A stretch of DNA of 64,000 nucleotides from Gautieria morchelliformis (Eukaryota; Basidiomycota; Agaricomycetes; Gomphales; Gomphaceae), in the NCBI GenBank assembly GCA_015179125.1, contig WHVA01000540.1, positions 1 through 64,000 of the forward strand, read 5' to 3'. The first letter of the stretch is position 1, and the number at the start of each line of letters is the position of its first letter. The notes beneath the pieces were generated by a model. That model did no database searches. It had not been told where the DNA came from and saw only the letters and a program-made list of their open reading frames with translations. The position numbers and the translations under genes are program-made. Positions 1-9,381 of the stretch are shown piece after piece.

Positions 1-506
1 TGTTGGTGAGGCCAAAGAACATGACCTGTGGCTCAAAGAGTCCTCGATTGGTGCGGAATGCGGCCTTCCACTCGTCTCCCTCCCGGATCCGGACATTGTT
101 GAAGCCCCAGCGGACATCCAGCTTAGTGAAGTACCTCGCCCCGCGGAGTTGTGTGATCAGTTCGGAAATGAGTGGAATGGGGTACCGGTTCTTGATCGTG
201 ATCGCATTCAAGGCCCGGTAGTCCTGCACAAGTCTGAGCGAGCCATCCTTCTTCTTGATGAAGAACACCGGAGATGCCATGGGTGACTTGGAGGGGGGAT
301 CCTCCCTGTACGGAGGTTTTCCGCAAGGAACGCATCGAGCTCTACCTGCTCCTTGGGTGACAGCGGGTAGACCTTGCAGTTGGTGGGCTTTGACCCAGGC
401 TCCAACTCGATGGCGTGGTCCCACAGCTTCCGTGGAGGCAGGGTATCAAACGACTCCTTGGAAAAGACGTCCTCGAACTCTCGCAGGTACTCCGGAATTT
501 CCGCCT
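1..506 (-). pseudogene. Gypsy-A1 reverse transcriptase, N-terminal part, frameshifted
   Basis: Translated minus-strand pieces match the A2 RT (for example [20 protein letters not shown] at about 400-340 and the [11 protein letters not shown] block), but in two different frames: the frame changes around 290-300, where A2 has an extra base. The catalytic YLDD box would lie left of the window. Non-functional as it stands. Confidence 0.85.
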
Positions 507-1409
507 CTACTCTATCATGCCTCTTGGAGGCTTCAGCAAGGCGTTGCGAAATATTTCCGGTGGCGCGGATGTGTTCCGCCTCCGGGGAAGGTTTACGTAC
601 AGCAAGCGCTCCCCTTCCGCCAGAGTGTCTTCCGGGCGAGTCGGATGACGTTGGATCGGATCGGAATCGGAATCGGAATCGGAATTGGAAGTGGGATCCG
701 GTTCAAATTCCGCTTCCGAGTCTTCTTCTGCAAGCAGTGGATGGGGGCCAGAACGACATGTCTGTATGAGCCGTTCGGTCTTCCGCTGCTCCTGGCGCTC
801 CTTCCGCAGTTCCGACCTGCACATGTGACACTTGGCTGGACATCGACTCATCAGTACCTTCCGAGTCTGCCAATTGATCTCCGGGTTGTGCTCCTGAAGC
901 CAGGTAAACCCGAGGATGATGTCCTGCTTCCCCAGGCTGGTGACTGCAAAGGAAGTGCGTTCTGAGTGTCCATCGTAGCGGAGAATTGTGTCTACTATCT
1001 CCGTGATGGACCCTGCCTCATTGGGGCTTCCATCCACATTGAACACCGGGATTGCACGTTGCAACTTCCGCGTGGTCAGTCGGTTCCGTTCCACATAGTC
1101 CCGGTCCATAAACTGACCAGTGGCCCCGCAATCGACAAGGGCGGGTCCGGATTTGACTTCCGCCGTATCTGTCGTCTGGATCTCCACCTTAATGACTAGT
1201 GACTTGGGGCCAGGGGTGGCAGCAACAACATAGCGCTTCGGAAGGCGTCTCTCCCAAGGGCGGATGCGGGATGGATGGGGTGTCAGATTTGGTTTTTGTG
1301 TGACTTTATCCGGTGGGTCTGTACGAAGTGAGGGGAGTGGGGGCTTTTCATTCTCTACTTCAAGACAGGCAAACCGGTTATGTACAGGCAGCAGGGGCAC
1401 ACATCTCAC
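507..1409 (-). pseudogene. Gypsy-A1 pol, aspartic protease part
   Basis: The 300-codon frame following gag carries the retropepsin-like site LVDCGATGQF (active-site variant D-C-G-A instead of D-S/T-G-A) and the downstream DIILGFTWL segment. It ends in a Ser/Asp/Glu-rich linker. The linker holds an expanded GGAATC-type hexamer run (about 652-690) coding for alternating Asp-Ser; A2 has fewer units. A frameshift at about 585-590 removes the frame from the RT that follows. The apparent first codon is GTG, so I do not propose an independent start. Confidence 0.85.
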
Positions 1410-2779
1410 CCGCTGCGTGTCACAAAATCCGACGCATCTTCCGCTTCCGGTAGACCATGTTCCGCATTTTCGGAAAGCTCTTCCGCAGTGGGCACTCCGT
1501 TTATGTCTGCAAGCGCGAGGAACTCTGGAAGGATCTCGAGTTTCTCCTCTGTGGTCATAAGCCGGATATCAAAGGCTTGGGGGCACTCGCGAGCGTAGTG
1601 GCCTGGTTGTCGGCAGCGGAAGCAGGTGATAGTTCCGTGGCCTTTTCCGCGCATGCGGTCAACATCCATCGGGGCAGGGCCACTCTTCGAGGGAGGAGGG
1701 CTATGGTTCCTAATAGGAGCAGGCGGAGCAAGCATCGGAAATAATTTCCGTGTGGGAATGAATGCGCTTCCGGGTTTTGGCACAGGTTGAGTAGGACGAG
1801 CGGAACTGCGTGTCGTGTTCCGACTCGTCTCCACGAAGGCCTCATTTGCCTCCCTGTTCCGAGAAACCTTCTGCGCAGCTTGGTACCACCCTTCCGGGTC
1901 ATCAAAATCCGGAGCTCCATCCCCAAGCAGCGCAACTTGGTTCTGGAGCGTCGGATCAAGTCCTCGTCGGAATTTGATGACGATCGTCTTGTCGTCGTCA
2001 TATTCCGCAAGGTCGATGAGCTCCTGGAAGCGATCGATGTAGTCATCGACCGGATCTTTGGCCTGGTACCAGCTCGTCCCCTCGAGCTTTGTAAGGGCTG
2101 TGAGCTGCTCGTTTTTCGGGCAGAACTGGTCGGAAAATGTTTTCTCGAACGCGTCCCAGTCCCGGAAGTAGTTCCCCTTGCCCTTTGCTTCATGTCGGAT
2201 CACCTTGTTTGCAAAACGGGCTGCACGGTCCGATTTGAAAAAGGACAACGTCCAGTGAATCCGAGCCTGGTCGTTCGGAAAGAGGTCTCCGACAATTGCG
2301 AAGTAGATGCTGCATGTGTTGAAGAATGCGCGTCCCTTCTCCCGATCTCCGTCAAAGTCCGCCGGAGTTGCGGGTTTGACCTTTGCTAACTTCGCGGACA
2401 TCCTCTTTTCCGCTAGTTCCGCTTTTCCGAAATCCGGATCGTCCAGCATTTCATTTCCACCACCTTGTGGAATATCTAACTTAGCCAAAATCGCTTGTAA
2501 GGCTGTTTCAATCGCGTCGGTCTTCATCCGGTTCCGCGTCAATTCCTCCTCCATATTCCGAAGACGATCGTCCGGATCCATGTTGGAAGGAGAAATATGG
2601 GACGGGATTTCCGGGGTTGGGAGCTCGACGTAAGAAGAGGGGCTGTCGTACGCTGTATGTGCGGAAGAGGTTGCGATCTCCGAGTCGCTGTCTCCGATTC
2701 CGAACGCACCTATGGCGAATGCAACGCGCAGTACGACCGCCGGTCCTCTAGGGGAGAGACTTTTCTGCTGTAAGGGCAA
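1406..2779 (-). CDS. gag: Gypsy-A1 Gag polyprotein (capsid plus CCHC nucleocapsid)
   Basis: Open frame of 457 codons, still intact. Gag packages element RNA into cytoplasmic virus-like particles. Near the C terminus is the zinc knuckle CFRCRQPGHYARECP, the C-x2-C-x4-H-x4-C form typical of retroelement nucleocapsid. The central part (aromatic-rich, with the segment EGTSWYQAKDPVDDYIDRF) resembles the retrotransposon gag domain. The frame begins at the LTR edge (2,779), but an internal ATG at 2,581 (MDPDDRLRN) matches the gag start in A2 and is the safer start; it gives 391 aa. The stop overlaps the pol frame by four bases (GTGA), and pol lies in the -1 frame, so pol is probably made by frameshifting or re-initiation. 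Confidence 0.9.
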   Translation of the reverse strand: MPLQQKSLSPRGPAVVLRVAFAIGAFGIGDSDSEIATSSAHTAYDSPSSYVELPTPEIPSHISPSNMDPDDRLRNMEEELTRNRMKTDAIETALQAILAKLDIPQGGGNEMLDDPDFGKAELAEKRMSAKLAKVKPATPADFDGDREKGRAFFNTCSIYFAIVGDLFPNDQARIHWTLSFFKSDRAARFANKVIRHEAKGKGNYFRDWDAFEKTFSDQFCPKNEQLTALTKLEGTSWYQAKDPVDDYIDRFQELIDLAEYDDDKTIVIKFRRGLDPTLQNQVALLGDGAPDFDDPEGWYQAAQKVSRNREANEAFVETSRNTTRSSARPTQPVPKPGSAFIPTRKLFPMLAPPAPIRNHSPPPSKSGPAPMDVDRMRGKGHGTITCFRCRQPGHYARECPQAFDIRLMTTEEKLEILPEFLALADINGVPTAEELSENAEHGLPEAEDASDFVTRSG

Positions 2780-3248
2780 CCCTGGCTAGTCGTGGAGATC
2801 ACACTACCACACAACTGACAAGGGGAAATCCAAAGTATGTATAAATGAACAGAGCATACAAGAGAGGGGGTTCTCACCTGACAAGGGGAAATCCAAAGAG
2901 AAAAGTCTAAGGACCCCCAATGTCAGCGAGCCCGTATTATACTACGCTGCGCAGCCAGGGACAACGCTTGGCACCCGCCATCAACCCTGCATCCCCCTGA
3001 CCCTCGATCGACCCTTGATGCCACCTATTATGCGAGTCGCTTGATTTCCGACACTGTTCCGGGGCGGAAGTCGGAAATTGGAGTGGAACTGGCAAGGCGA
3101 ACGGAACTGGTGGAAGTTCTCCCAAAAGCGGAATTGTTCCCGAGAGCGGATGCGGAGATGGAATCGGAACCGGAAGCGGAGTCGGAAATGGAGTCGGAAC
3201 TGGATGTGGTGTCGGAACTGGAAATGGAAAACAGGGTGTCCCCTGACA
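2769..3248 (-). repeat. LTR-A, 5' LTR of Gypsy-A1 (480 bp)
   Basis: Read on the minus strand it starts TGTCAGGGGACACC and ends GGTTGCCCTTACA (TG...CA). Six LTR-length copies occur in the window (463-490 bp, one of 400 bp). The 5' part is a degenerate GGAANN/TTCCNN hexamer tract; the 3' part holds two direct copies of a 21-bp repeat. Gag starts within 200 bp of its 3' end. No standard tRNA primer-binding site is recognisable just after CCCTTACA. Confidence 0.92.
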
Positions 3249-3284
3249 GTGTGATCTCCACAAATAGCCAGGGTTGCCCTTACA
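3249..3284 (+). repeat. 36-bp terminal fragment of an oppositely oriented LTR-A
   Basis: This is the last 36 bp of LTR-A in plus orientation (from GTGTGATCTCCAC to CCCTTACA), lying directly against the A1 LTR. The simplest reading is that A1 inserted into an older LTR-A (GTGTG would be the right-hand TSD copy). It abuts Gypsy-B gag through GCAGC and is one breakpoint of the proposed inversion. Confidence 0.8.
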
Positions 3285-3289
3285 GCAGC
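3285..3289. other. TSD half GCAGC (= GCTGC on the minus strand)
   Basis: Five bases between the LTR-A terminus and Gypsy-B gag. The complementary copy GCTGC stands at 31,531-31,535, between the LTR of A2 and the rest of Gypsy-B gag. Together they are the target-site duplication made when a Gypsy-A element entered Gypsy-B; they are now 28 kb apart and inverted relative to each other. Confidence 0.8.
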
Positions 3290-4965
3290 CTTGTTGCTAG
3301 GGAGCGAAGATTCCGTATGAATTCCCGGATCGTCTTCTTTCCTTGGGAGGCCTCATAGAACTTGGTGCGCATTTGTCGTCTGAACCGTGCTGGGAAGCAG
3401 AAGTCAAACAGCTCTTTTCCTAGCGTCTCGACCGTATATGAATCACCTTGTGGAGCCACGAAGGTCATGTAGTATTTCGCCGCTTTTCCTTTCATAAATT
3501 TTTTCATGTCTTACGTGGAATTTCTTAGGGAAGTCAGTCATTTCAAACCAGTTGTTAACATCGAAGGTCCATTGTTTGAACGCGTCGAAGTCAGCAGAGC
3601 CGTCGTACGGATCTGGCTCTGAGATTTTTACACTCAAGGCATTCTTCACGCGATGTTTCAGTTTTTCCCTGCAAGCTTGTCTCTTTCGTTTAGCTCTGTA
3701 TCTAGCCATTGAGTCACTTGAGGATGTAGTATCCGACTCGTCTGAATCAATGTCTAGGTCGGCGGGGGGGAATTTCTTACTAAACAGTGTTTTTGCAAGG
3801 TAACCGTCCCGTGGTATCTGCGCAGTTGCGGGAGGCTGATATCTATGTGGTAGGGATGGATGAGCTGTATCTCCTGGTCTCATATTCCTCAACTGGTAAA
3901 CGCCAGGTAGCACCGCTGTAGTCCTCTTAGGGTAATGTAAGCTACCCCTTTCCTGTGGATCTACGCTTACGTTGCCGTTGAGGGTCTGGTGTAGTTTCAT
4001 GGCGACTTGCTTGTCCAGTAGTACGTTGTCGTCCTCTGATTCCTCAGGCCTTGCTTCGGGGAGCGAAGTCGCCCTCCACTTCCCTTTTTCTTGAGACGCG
4101 ATCCATGCATCCTCTTTGCCTTCGTGGATGGCCTTGAGGTGACGTTGTCTGTTGAGGTTACAGTAGTCTCCTGATTTTTTATGGGCAGGTTTTCTACTAG
4201 GTCAGCCCGTCTCCTTATCATATTGCGCAAGGTATCAGAGTCCATATCCTCTATTATATCCATCATAAAGGTTTTGTACACGTCCAGCTCGTCAACCTTT
4301 GGTCTACGGGCGGTGCGACGTCTTGATTTGCCCCTAGCTGGCTCGTTTGCCCAACCCTCTGGGATTGTCCCAAAAGGGTCTTCTGATCCATCGTAGTCAG
4401 ACCACCTGGGCATTGAGGGGCGTTCCTCTTCTCTCCCTGTTCCTTCCGTCGCTGACTCTTCGTTGGAGAACCAGCCAGGGAAGAATAGCGACTCGATGTG
4501 ACTATTGGCTTTCGTTGGTGAGCTGTCACCCTGATCGTGCTTTCCCTCGGGCTCCGAGCCGCTCTCATTGGGAAACGTGTGGTCGTTCAAGCCCGGCAGC
4601 GTGTGTCTAGATGTCCTCTCGGACATATCGTCTGCTCCGTCCGCTAAGCAGGGGCGACTGAGCGTGCCTCCAACGCCGGGGGCATGAGCACCGCTCACTG
4701 CTCCAGCTTCGACCTCGGGAGGGAGCGAGCTCTCGTCGACTGAGTCGACGACAAATCTAGAGGTGGCCGTTGCAGGCTCACCCTCTCTTCCGACGTAGTC
4801 GGACACAGGTGAGATGGACCGACTTACCGAAGTGAGTGGGCTAATCTCAGTCGTTCTGGGATCGTTCGAAGATTCTTCGACATCCCCCGGAGTGCTTCCG
4901 CTGTTCGACGGCGCCGTTGTGTGGTGGTGAGCCTCAGCGTAGCTTCTTCTGGAGCGAGTCACCAT
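3290..4965 (-). pseudogene. Gypsy-B gag, N-terminal half
   Basis: Starts at ATG 4,965 (MVTRSRRSYAEAHHH) about 100 bp inside the 5' LTR. It has a long acidic, Ser-rich N-terminal region (about 320 aa) and then a capsid-like segment with FKQWTFDVNNWFE and KKTIREFIRNLRSLATRL. The frame is broken near 4,000 and again near 3,510. It stops at codon ...ATRL where LTR-A intrudes. The next residues, LPDITEFHLVQQLW, are encoded at 31,533 on the plus strand, so the two loci are halves of one gag. No functional product is possible from this piece alone. Confidence 0.85.
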
Positions 4966-5070
4966 GTTCCTATGTCCGAGTTGTTAGAAAAAAAAAATGG
5001 ATTTTGGGTACTCAACAGCGGGTGATCAGTCCGTGTCGAGTTTGATGTTGACCGTGAGTAGGTTAAAAAA

Positions 5071-5306
5071 TGTAAAGGAAGTGAGTCGGAGCTCAAAGAT
5101 TTAGCGACAGACTGAGAAGACCGAGTTCTTAAGAGGTATTGCACTCGTTGTAACCAGTCTGAATCAACCTTCGATAGGTGGGTGCTAAGAGTCTCGAAAA
5201 TTATATACATGAAATATGTCTGATCTTATATGTTTTTCTAGTTCTATCTTTAGTCGGTCGGAGTCTGTAAGGGCTCGGCGTTAGTAAGCTAGCCCAGGTC
5301 CTTACA
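5071..5306 (-). repeat. LTR-B, 5' LTR of Gypsy-B (236 bp)
   Basis: On the minus strand TGTAAGGACC...CTTTACA. The same sequence forms the 3' LTR at 37,744-38,674 once the MITE is removed, with very few differences. The outer flank GATGA (5,307-5,311; TCATC on the minus strand) matches TCATC at 38,675-38,679, the 5-bp target-site duplication of the whole element. Confidence 0.93.
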
Positions 5307-5453
5307 GATGACGTGCGGCTGGTTCGCAGCCTCGTTCTCGTGGCCAGACGGAGCGCGTAAAACCGAAAGAAAACCTGTTTGTTCGGACAAGCCATCTTGT
5401 TCGTCCGTGGGGATGTCATTGGTAAGGGTGGCCCGCTCTGAGGGCTTGGACAT
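5307..5453 (-). pseudogene. Host gene, 5' part, interrupted by Gypsy-B
   Basis: ATG at 5,453 opens a 49-codon frame (start MSKPSERATL, end NQPHVI) that runs exactly to the LTR-B border and includes the TSD. With one TSD copy removed, the frame continues without a break into 38,680-38,811 on the plus strand (IPLPSSMIDALADYFSLTTP). The uninterrupted reading is 92 aa before a TAG or an unseen splice site. No known family is recognised. The continuity is good evidence that both flanks were once adjacent and coding. Confidence 0.7.
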
Positions 5454-5770
5454 CGGCGAAACCGGAATTCCCTAATACCACTGTATAAGCGCTTGCCGCT
5501 TTGGTAAGCCTGCGAGCGCCTCATACTCACTTGTAATAGCCGTACAAGGCCGATGTAAGCCTTACATCGCCCCATAATGTACAGGCAGGGTCTAAGGTGA
5601 TTACAACACGATATAAACATTGTACACCATCGTAAGTGGGGAGTAAGGATTATAAGGCCTCGTAAGTGGTCAGTCAGCCTCAATCCAACTTACATGGTGG
5701 ATGTAACCCTCGCCGGTCGTTCAATGCCTGTGACTCGGGCTCAGAGGGTCTGCGGCGGCAGCTCAGGAGC

Positions 5771-6270
5771 TCAAGCGGAATCATACTCATCTCCACCATC
5801 TTCCCCCTCATCTCCGGCCTCATCGTCATCCTCGGCATCCTGATCGTCATCCTCATCATCTTGAACCTCTTCATCCTCGCTGTCTGAGAGAGCATCGGAC
5901 TCCAAGTCACCACCCTCCAATTCTTCGTCCAACTCAGCCATCACCATGTCTTCTGCATCACCAAGAGTGTGGTTCCTAGGGCTGTTGTGTGTGGGATCCA
6001 TCGGTTCATCCAGATCGGCGCTCTCCTCAGGACGACTCGCGCTGGTCTCCGTAGCGTAGTGAATAGAATGGCCAATCCCTCCGCCAAAGAATCGCATGAG
6101 CATGTCGCGGTCAGCCCATCTGTATACCTTCATTAGAGAACGACAGTCGAATAGCATGTAAATGGAATATTTACCTGTTTACATAGTAATACTGCCATTC
6201 CTCATGGCGCGTATTGTCACCTTCATGCGCAATTGAAGGTGCTGACAGCAGTTCATCAGTCTTCCCGTGT
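5771..6270 (-). CDS. C-terminal exons of a protein with a GGGIGH motif and acidic tail
   Basis: Two exons are clear. The upstream one (about 6,270-6,175) ends HEEWQYYYVNR. A 55-nt GT-AG intron (6,174-6,120, phase 2) follows. The last exon (6,119-5,771) reads WADRDMLMRFFGGGIGH and then an Asp/Glu tail of about 75 residues ending at TGA 5,771. An ATG at 6,157 lies in the intron and is not a start. The W-ADRDM-GGGIGH block followed by an acidic tail is a layout I associate with multicopy basidiomycete hypothetical proteins. Function unknown. The upstream end is obscured by the 24-bp hairpin at 6,271-6,323, and the N terminus is not identified. Confidence 0.6.
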
Positions 6271-6534
6271 GCGTGCCACAATACTTACGGCGCGTTGGAC
6301 GCGCCGTAAGTATTGTGGCACGCCCTGGAACTGGAGGTCTGTGTACTCCACGCTACGGCGGTGGACCTGCAAGTCCTCATGCCCTGCGTGCTTGATGGGC
6401 GGGGCGATCGCACAAGCAATAATAGTCTCACACTGGGGATCGCGCTGGAATTTTGGGCGATCATCCGCCATCAGAGACTGCAGTGGGACTGATGGCAAAG
6501 AAAATGAGAAGAGGCAGTCTGAGCCGTAGATCAC
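6256..6534 (-). CDS. Possible exon upstream of the GGGIGH protein
   Basis: A 92-codon frame (internal segment RDPQCETIIACAIAPPIKHA) on the same strand as the GGGIGH exons and just upstream. Its end overlaps the perfect hairpin at 6,271-6,323, inside which a GTAAGT could act as donor. The frame does not join the next exon cleanly, so the hairpin may be an insertion that broke the gene. No family recognised. Confidence 0.35.
   Translation of the reverse strand: MIYGSDCLFSFSLPSVPLQSLMADDRPKFQRDPQCETIIACAIAPPIKHAGHEDLQVHRRSVEYTDLQFQGVPQYLRRVQRAVSIVARTRED
6271..6323. repeat. Perfect 24-bp inverted repeat with a 5-nt loop
   Basis: Arms 6,271-6,294 and 6,300-6,323 are exact reverse complements (starting GCGTGCCACAATAC), separated by TTGGA. 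It lies at the edge of two coding exons on the minus strand. Confidence 0.9.
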
Positions 6535-7008
6535 TCTGGCCTTGATTTCATATGTTGGTCTCTTTATAGTGGAATATCAGTATACGGGCCCTAGCTGAGT
6601 AGAAGTAATGCCTCATATCTCTAGCGGCCCAAGTGGTCTGCAGGGGTACAATCAGTCCTCGCTCTTGAAGAGTCTTGTTACCGTGGCCTGCATTTTTCCA
6701 TCACGAATTGCCTGTCGCTGACGGTTAGACTCTCAGGAGGTGATGTTGAGGTTGATTCACAAACCTCATAAATTACTGAACCCTTCCAATTAATGCCAGC
6801 CTGACCATCGGTGGTTCCTAAACCATTGTCAACTTGGTTGATATTTTCCAATCCACGTGTTTCTACTCCAAGATTGAAATATTCGTAAACTGGCCGGGTG
6901 CAGCGGAGGAAAGGTGTGGCGGGTGCTAGAGCTTAGAGGGTTATACGCTGTTCATCAGGAAAAGCGGTTACGGCGCTAAAACTGTACATAGTGAGCAATC
7001 AAAGTATA
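6535..7008. other. No gene seen; ordinary intergenic DNA
   Basis: About 470 bp between a possible exon and a MITE. I see no open coding structure, LTR end or tandem repeat. Confidence 0.5.
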
Positions 7009-7010
7009 TA

Positions 7011-7150
7011 CAGTCTATATTGTTCTATAATATATATACTGTGCATACTGTATATACTGTATATGCTGGCCTAGGCCAGTATATGCTGAATGTACCATAT
7101 ATACAGTATGTACAGTATATAATAGTATATCCATAGAATGATATAGACTG
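7011..7150. mobile_element. 140-bp AT-rich foldback MITE, TA target duplication
   Basis: Outer ends CAGTCTATAT and ATATAGACTG are exact inverted repeats, flanked on both sides by TA (7,009-7,010 and 7,151-7,152). The arms pair imperfectly along their whole length around a GGCCTAGGCC palindrome near 7,073. A TA duplication with a CAGT terminus fits a Tc1/mariner-type non-autonomous element; assignment to that superfamily is inference. Confidence 0.75.
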
Positions 7151-7152
7151 TA

Positions 7153-7721
7153 CTATCACTGAGCAGGACATGGATCAATCTCCTCAAACTTTATGCAGCA
7201 TTGCAAACTCTATAGAACTTGGCAAGGGTATTTGTATAGAACATGTATCTATACTATGTCCTTCAGTTGAACCATCTATTATCCTAACAAGAAAAGGGAC
7301 AGACGAGCCACCTGGGGCATCCAAATGCCTGAAATCAGGAAGTGGTTCACTGTACTCCTAGTAGGCTGTTTTTACCATGCAATATCTTACTATACAGGTC
7401 ATTTTTATTCCCACATAAAATTGGGCAACATTGGATTATATTTATCAAGAATTAAGAGCTATTGAACCATCCCTAGAAGATGGTATTGGAGTGATTCACA
7501 TCCTGAAATCATTCCATTTCCTACTCAGTGATTGTATATATTTTGATTGCTTGCTATGTACAATTTTAGCACCATAAATGCTTTGCCTAATGTGTGCATT
7601 GTAGTACTGTCTTCCTTGGCCCTTGCAAGGGTGGATTTGGGGTCCAAGAGGGTCCAGTCCATGCAGTCTCAGAACTTGTTTACCTACTTGAGCCGGGGTT
7701 CACCTAGTGCAGCTTGAAGAC
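7153..7721. other. Mostly anonymous; the last ~120 bp are gypsy integrase remnant
   Basis: No convincing gene in 7,153-7,600. From about 7,600 the sequence lines up, poorly, with the integrase coding region of Gypsy-A-like elements (compare 26,300-26,380) and continues beyond the LTR inserted at 7,722. Confidence 0.4.
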
Positions 7722-8201
7722 TGTCAGGGGACACCCTGTTTTCCATTTCCAGTTCCGACACCACATCCAGTTCCGACTCCATTTCCGACTCCGCTTCCGG
7801 TTCCGATTCCATCTCCGCATCCGCTCTCGGGAACAATTCCGCTTTTGGGAGAACTTCCACCAGTTCCGTTCGCCTTGCCAGTTCCACTCCAATTTCCGAC
7901 TTCCGCCCCGGAACAGTGTCGGAAATCAAGCGACTCGCATAATAGGTGGCATCAAGGGTCGATCGAGGGTCAGGGGGATGCAGGGTTGATGGCGGGTGCC
8001 AAGCGTTGTCCCTGGCTGCGCAGCGTAGTATAATACGGGCTCGCTGACATTGGGGGTCCTTAGACTTTTCTCTTTGGATTTCCCCTTGTCAGGTGAGAAC
8101 CCCCTCTCTTGTATGCTCTGTTCATTTATACATACTTTGGATTTCCCCTTGTCAGTTGTGTGGTAGTGTGATCTCCACGACTAGCCAGGGTTGCCCTTAC
8201 A
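7722..8201 (+). repeat. Solo LTR-A (480 bp) with TSD AAGAC
   Basis: Starts TGTCAGGGGACACC and ends CCCTTACA; flanked by AAGAC at 7,717-7,721 and 8,202-8,206. No internal sequence, so this is a solo LTR left by LTR-LTR recombination. Nearly identical to the A1 LTR, hence a young insertion. Confidence 0.95.
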
Positions 8202-8330
8202 AAGACCATCTGCAGGTGTTGTCCACAGTTGGCAGGCCCAAGGGGGCCGCTCCAAGGGCCATGATCATCATGTGTGTTGGAATAAAATGAGCCACCTTGC
8301 TTACCGAGAAAGCTTCTTCTGGAATTTCTA
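8202..8330 (-). pseudogene. Gypsy integrase remnant
   Basis: The block AGGGGGCCGCTCC through CACCTTGCTTACCGAG aligns with 26,387-26,455 of A2, where it encodes the integrase core between the first two catalytic aspartates. It is on the minus strand, with stops and indels. It represents an older or diverged family into which the solo LTR-A inserted. Confidence 0.65.
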
Positions 8331-9381
8331 GCACTGGTGGACATAAGTGGAACACCCACTGAACTGTGGAAGAAATACAGATACCTATTGCTTGATATGA
8401 CCATACATTTCAGAACTGATATGTAAGAGTACCCTAGTATCTGATATGTGAAGAAAAACATTTACCATACAGTGTACACCCTTACCACACTGCCTGATAT
8501 GTAAGTTGATCATGAAACAAATTGATGAAAAACCTGTCATACTTCTCCAAACATGTGTACCCATCAAAGTCCAACTGTCCTACATCACCTTGTGGATACC
8601 GTGGAACAAGGGGGCATGGTTGTACAATCCATTCAATCCTGCCTTGTTCTCCCCATTCTTGTCTCACTGCCTTTTTACCTCAAACATGTCAATATATTTG
8701 GTGGCTCTGGAAGTGGCTTGGAGAACCATTCAACATATGCAAATAGTTTGGGTACCGGAAGTCCTCCAGGCAACTCCTTTTTCTTGCCTGTAACATCCTT
8801 TGAGGCTGAAAATATCAGCCTCACTTGTGCTATGCCAAGTCCTATAAAAACGAGTGTAAGAAATGATTGAAAACGTTTAAATAAATAACATATCTTTACT
8901 GGCCAATCCTACTTGTTCAGTTCCATTCTCACCATGTGGATCAAGAAGCACAGTGTCAAGACAAGCTATATTACTCTTTCCAGTTTTGAGTCTGGCAAGA
9001 AGTGCTTATCTCTCCACAGTACTGTCAAAAACTCCAACCACTGGTAAGGCTATGGATATTTGAGTCCAGACTGCTATATTCTGCCAAATGTCTGGTAATG
9101 GTGTAGTTTGAAGCAACTGATTAAGGGGTTGAATTGTAATATCAGGCCTTTTCTGCTTAAGCAGGTGTAAATATGCATATTTACCTGTATTGCCATGAGG
9201 CAATACATAATACTCGGTAGCTTAGATAGCGCCAGTGGGTCCTTGCAGACCCACTGTATAGTTCTTGCGTGGGAACCCTCTGGGATTCCCCAGCTTAACC
9301 TTACTTGTAAACCATCACTACATTGTATTATAATCACCACAGATTGGTTGAGTTCTGCTGCCTTGTGATAACACAAGTATT
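8331..9381. other. No identifiable gene; probably old repeat relics
   Basis: A little over 1 kb without a convincing exon, LTR end or TIR. Short open frames on both strands (for example minus 9,376-9,074) show no motif I recognise. Confidence 0.4.

Larger units (their letters stand above)
1..2768 (-). mobile_element. Gypsy-A copy A1, 5' part (continues off the left edge)
   Basis: Minus-strand Ty3/gypsy element. From right to left come 5' LTR, gag with a CCHC knuckle, protease and the start of reverse transcriptase; the window ends inside RT. The nucleotide sequence matches copy A2 (about 28,380-31,130) almost base for base, so the two are recent copies of one family. Several frameshifts in the protease-RT linker and RT make A1 non-coding for a full polyprotein. 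The rest of pol and the 3' LTR are outside the window. Confidence 0.93.

Noticed and set aside
255..965. Plus-strand frames opposite Gypsy-A gag-pol (also 1,787-2,389 and 29,673-30,749)
   Set aside because: They are mirror frames of conserved minus-strand gag and pol codons, repeat in each copy and have no motif of their own.
507..1409. Independent pol start codon at 1,409
   Set aside because: The codon is GTG, inside the gag stop overlap; A2 and A3 show the same arrangement. Frameshift or re-initiation is more plausible than an independent gene.
2769..3284. A DNA transposon with 36-bp terminal inverted repeats
   Set aside because: The two ends are inverse copies only here. In the five other LTR-length copies the element has simple TG...CA ends, two with 5-bp TSDs, and it flanks gag; the extra 36 bp are a second LTR fragment.
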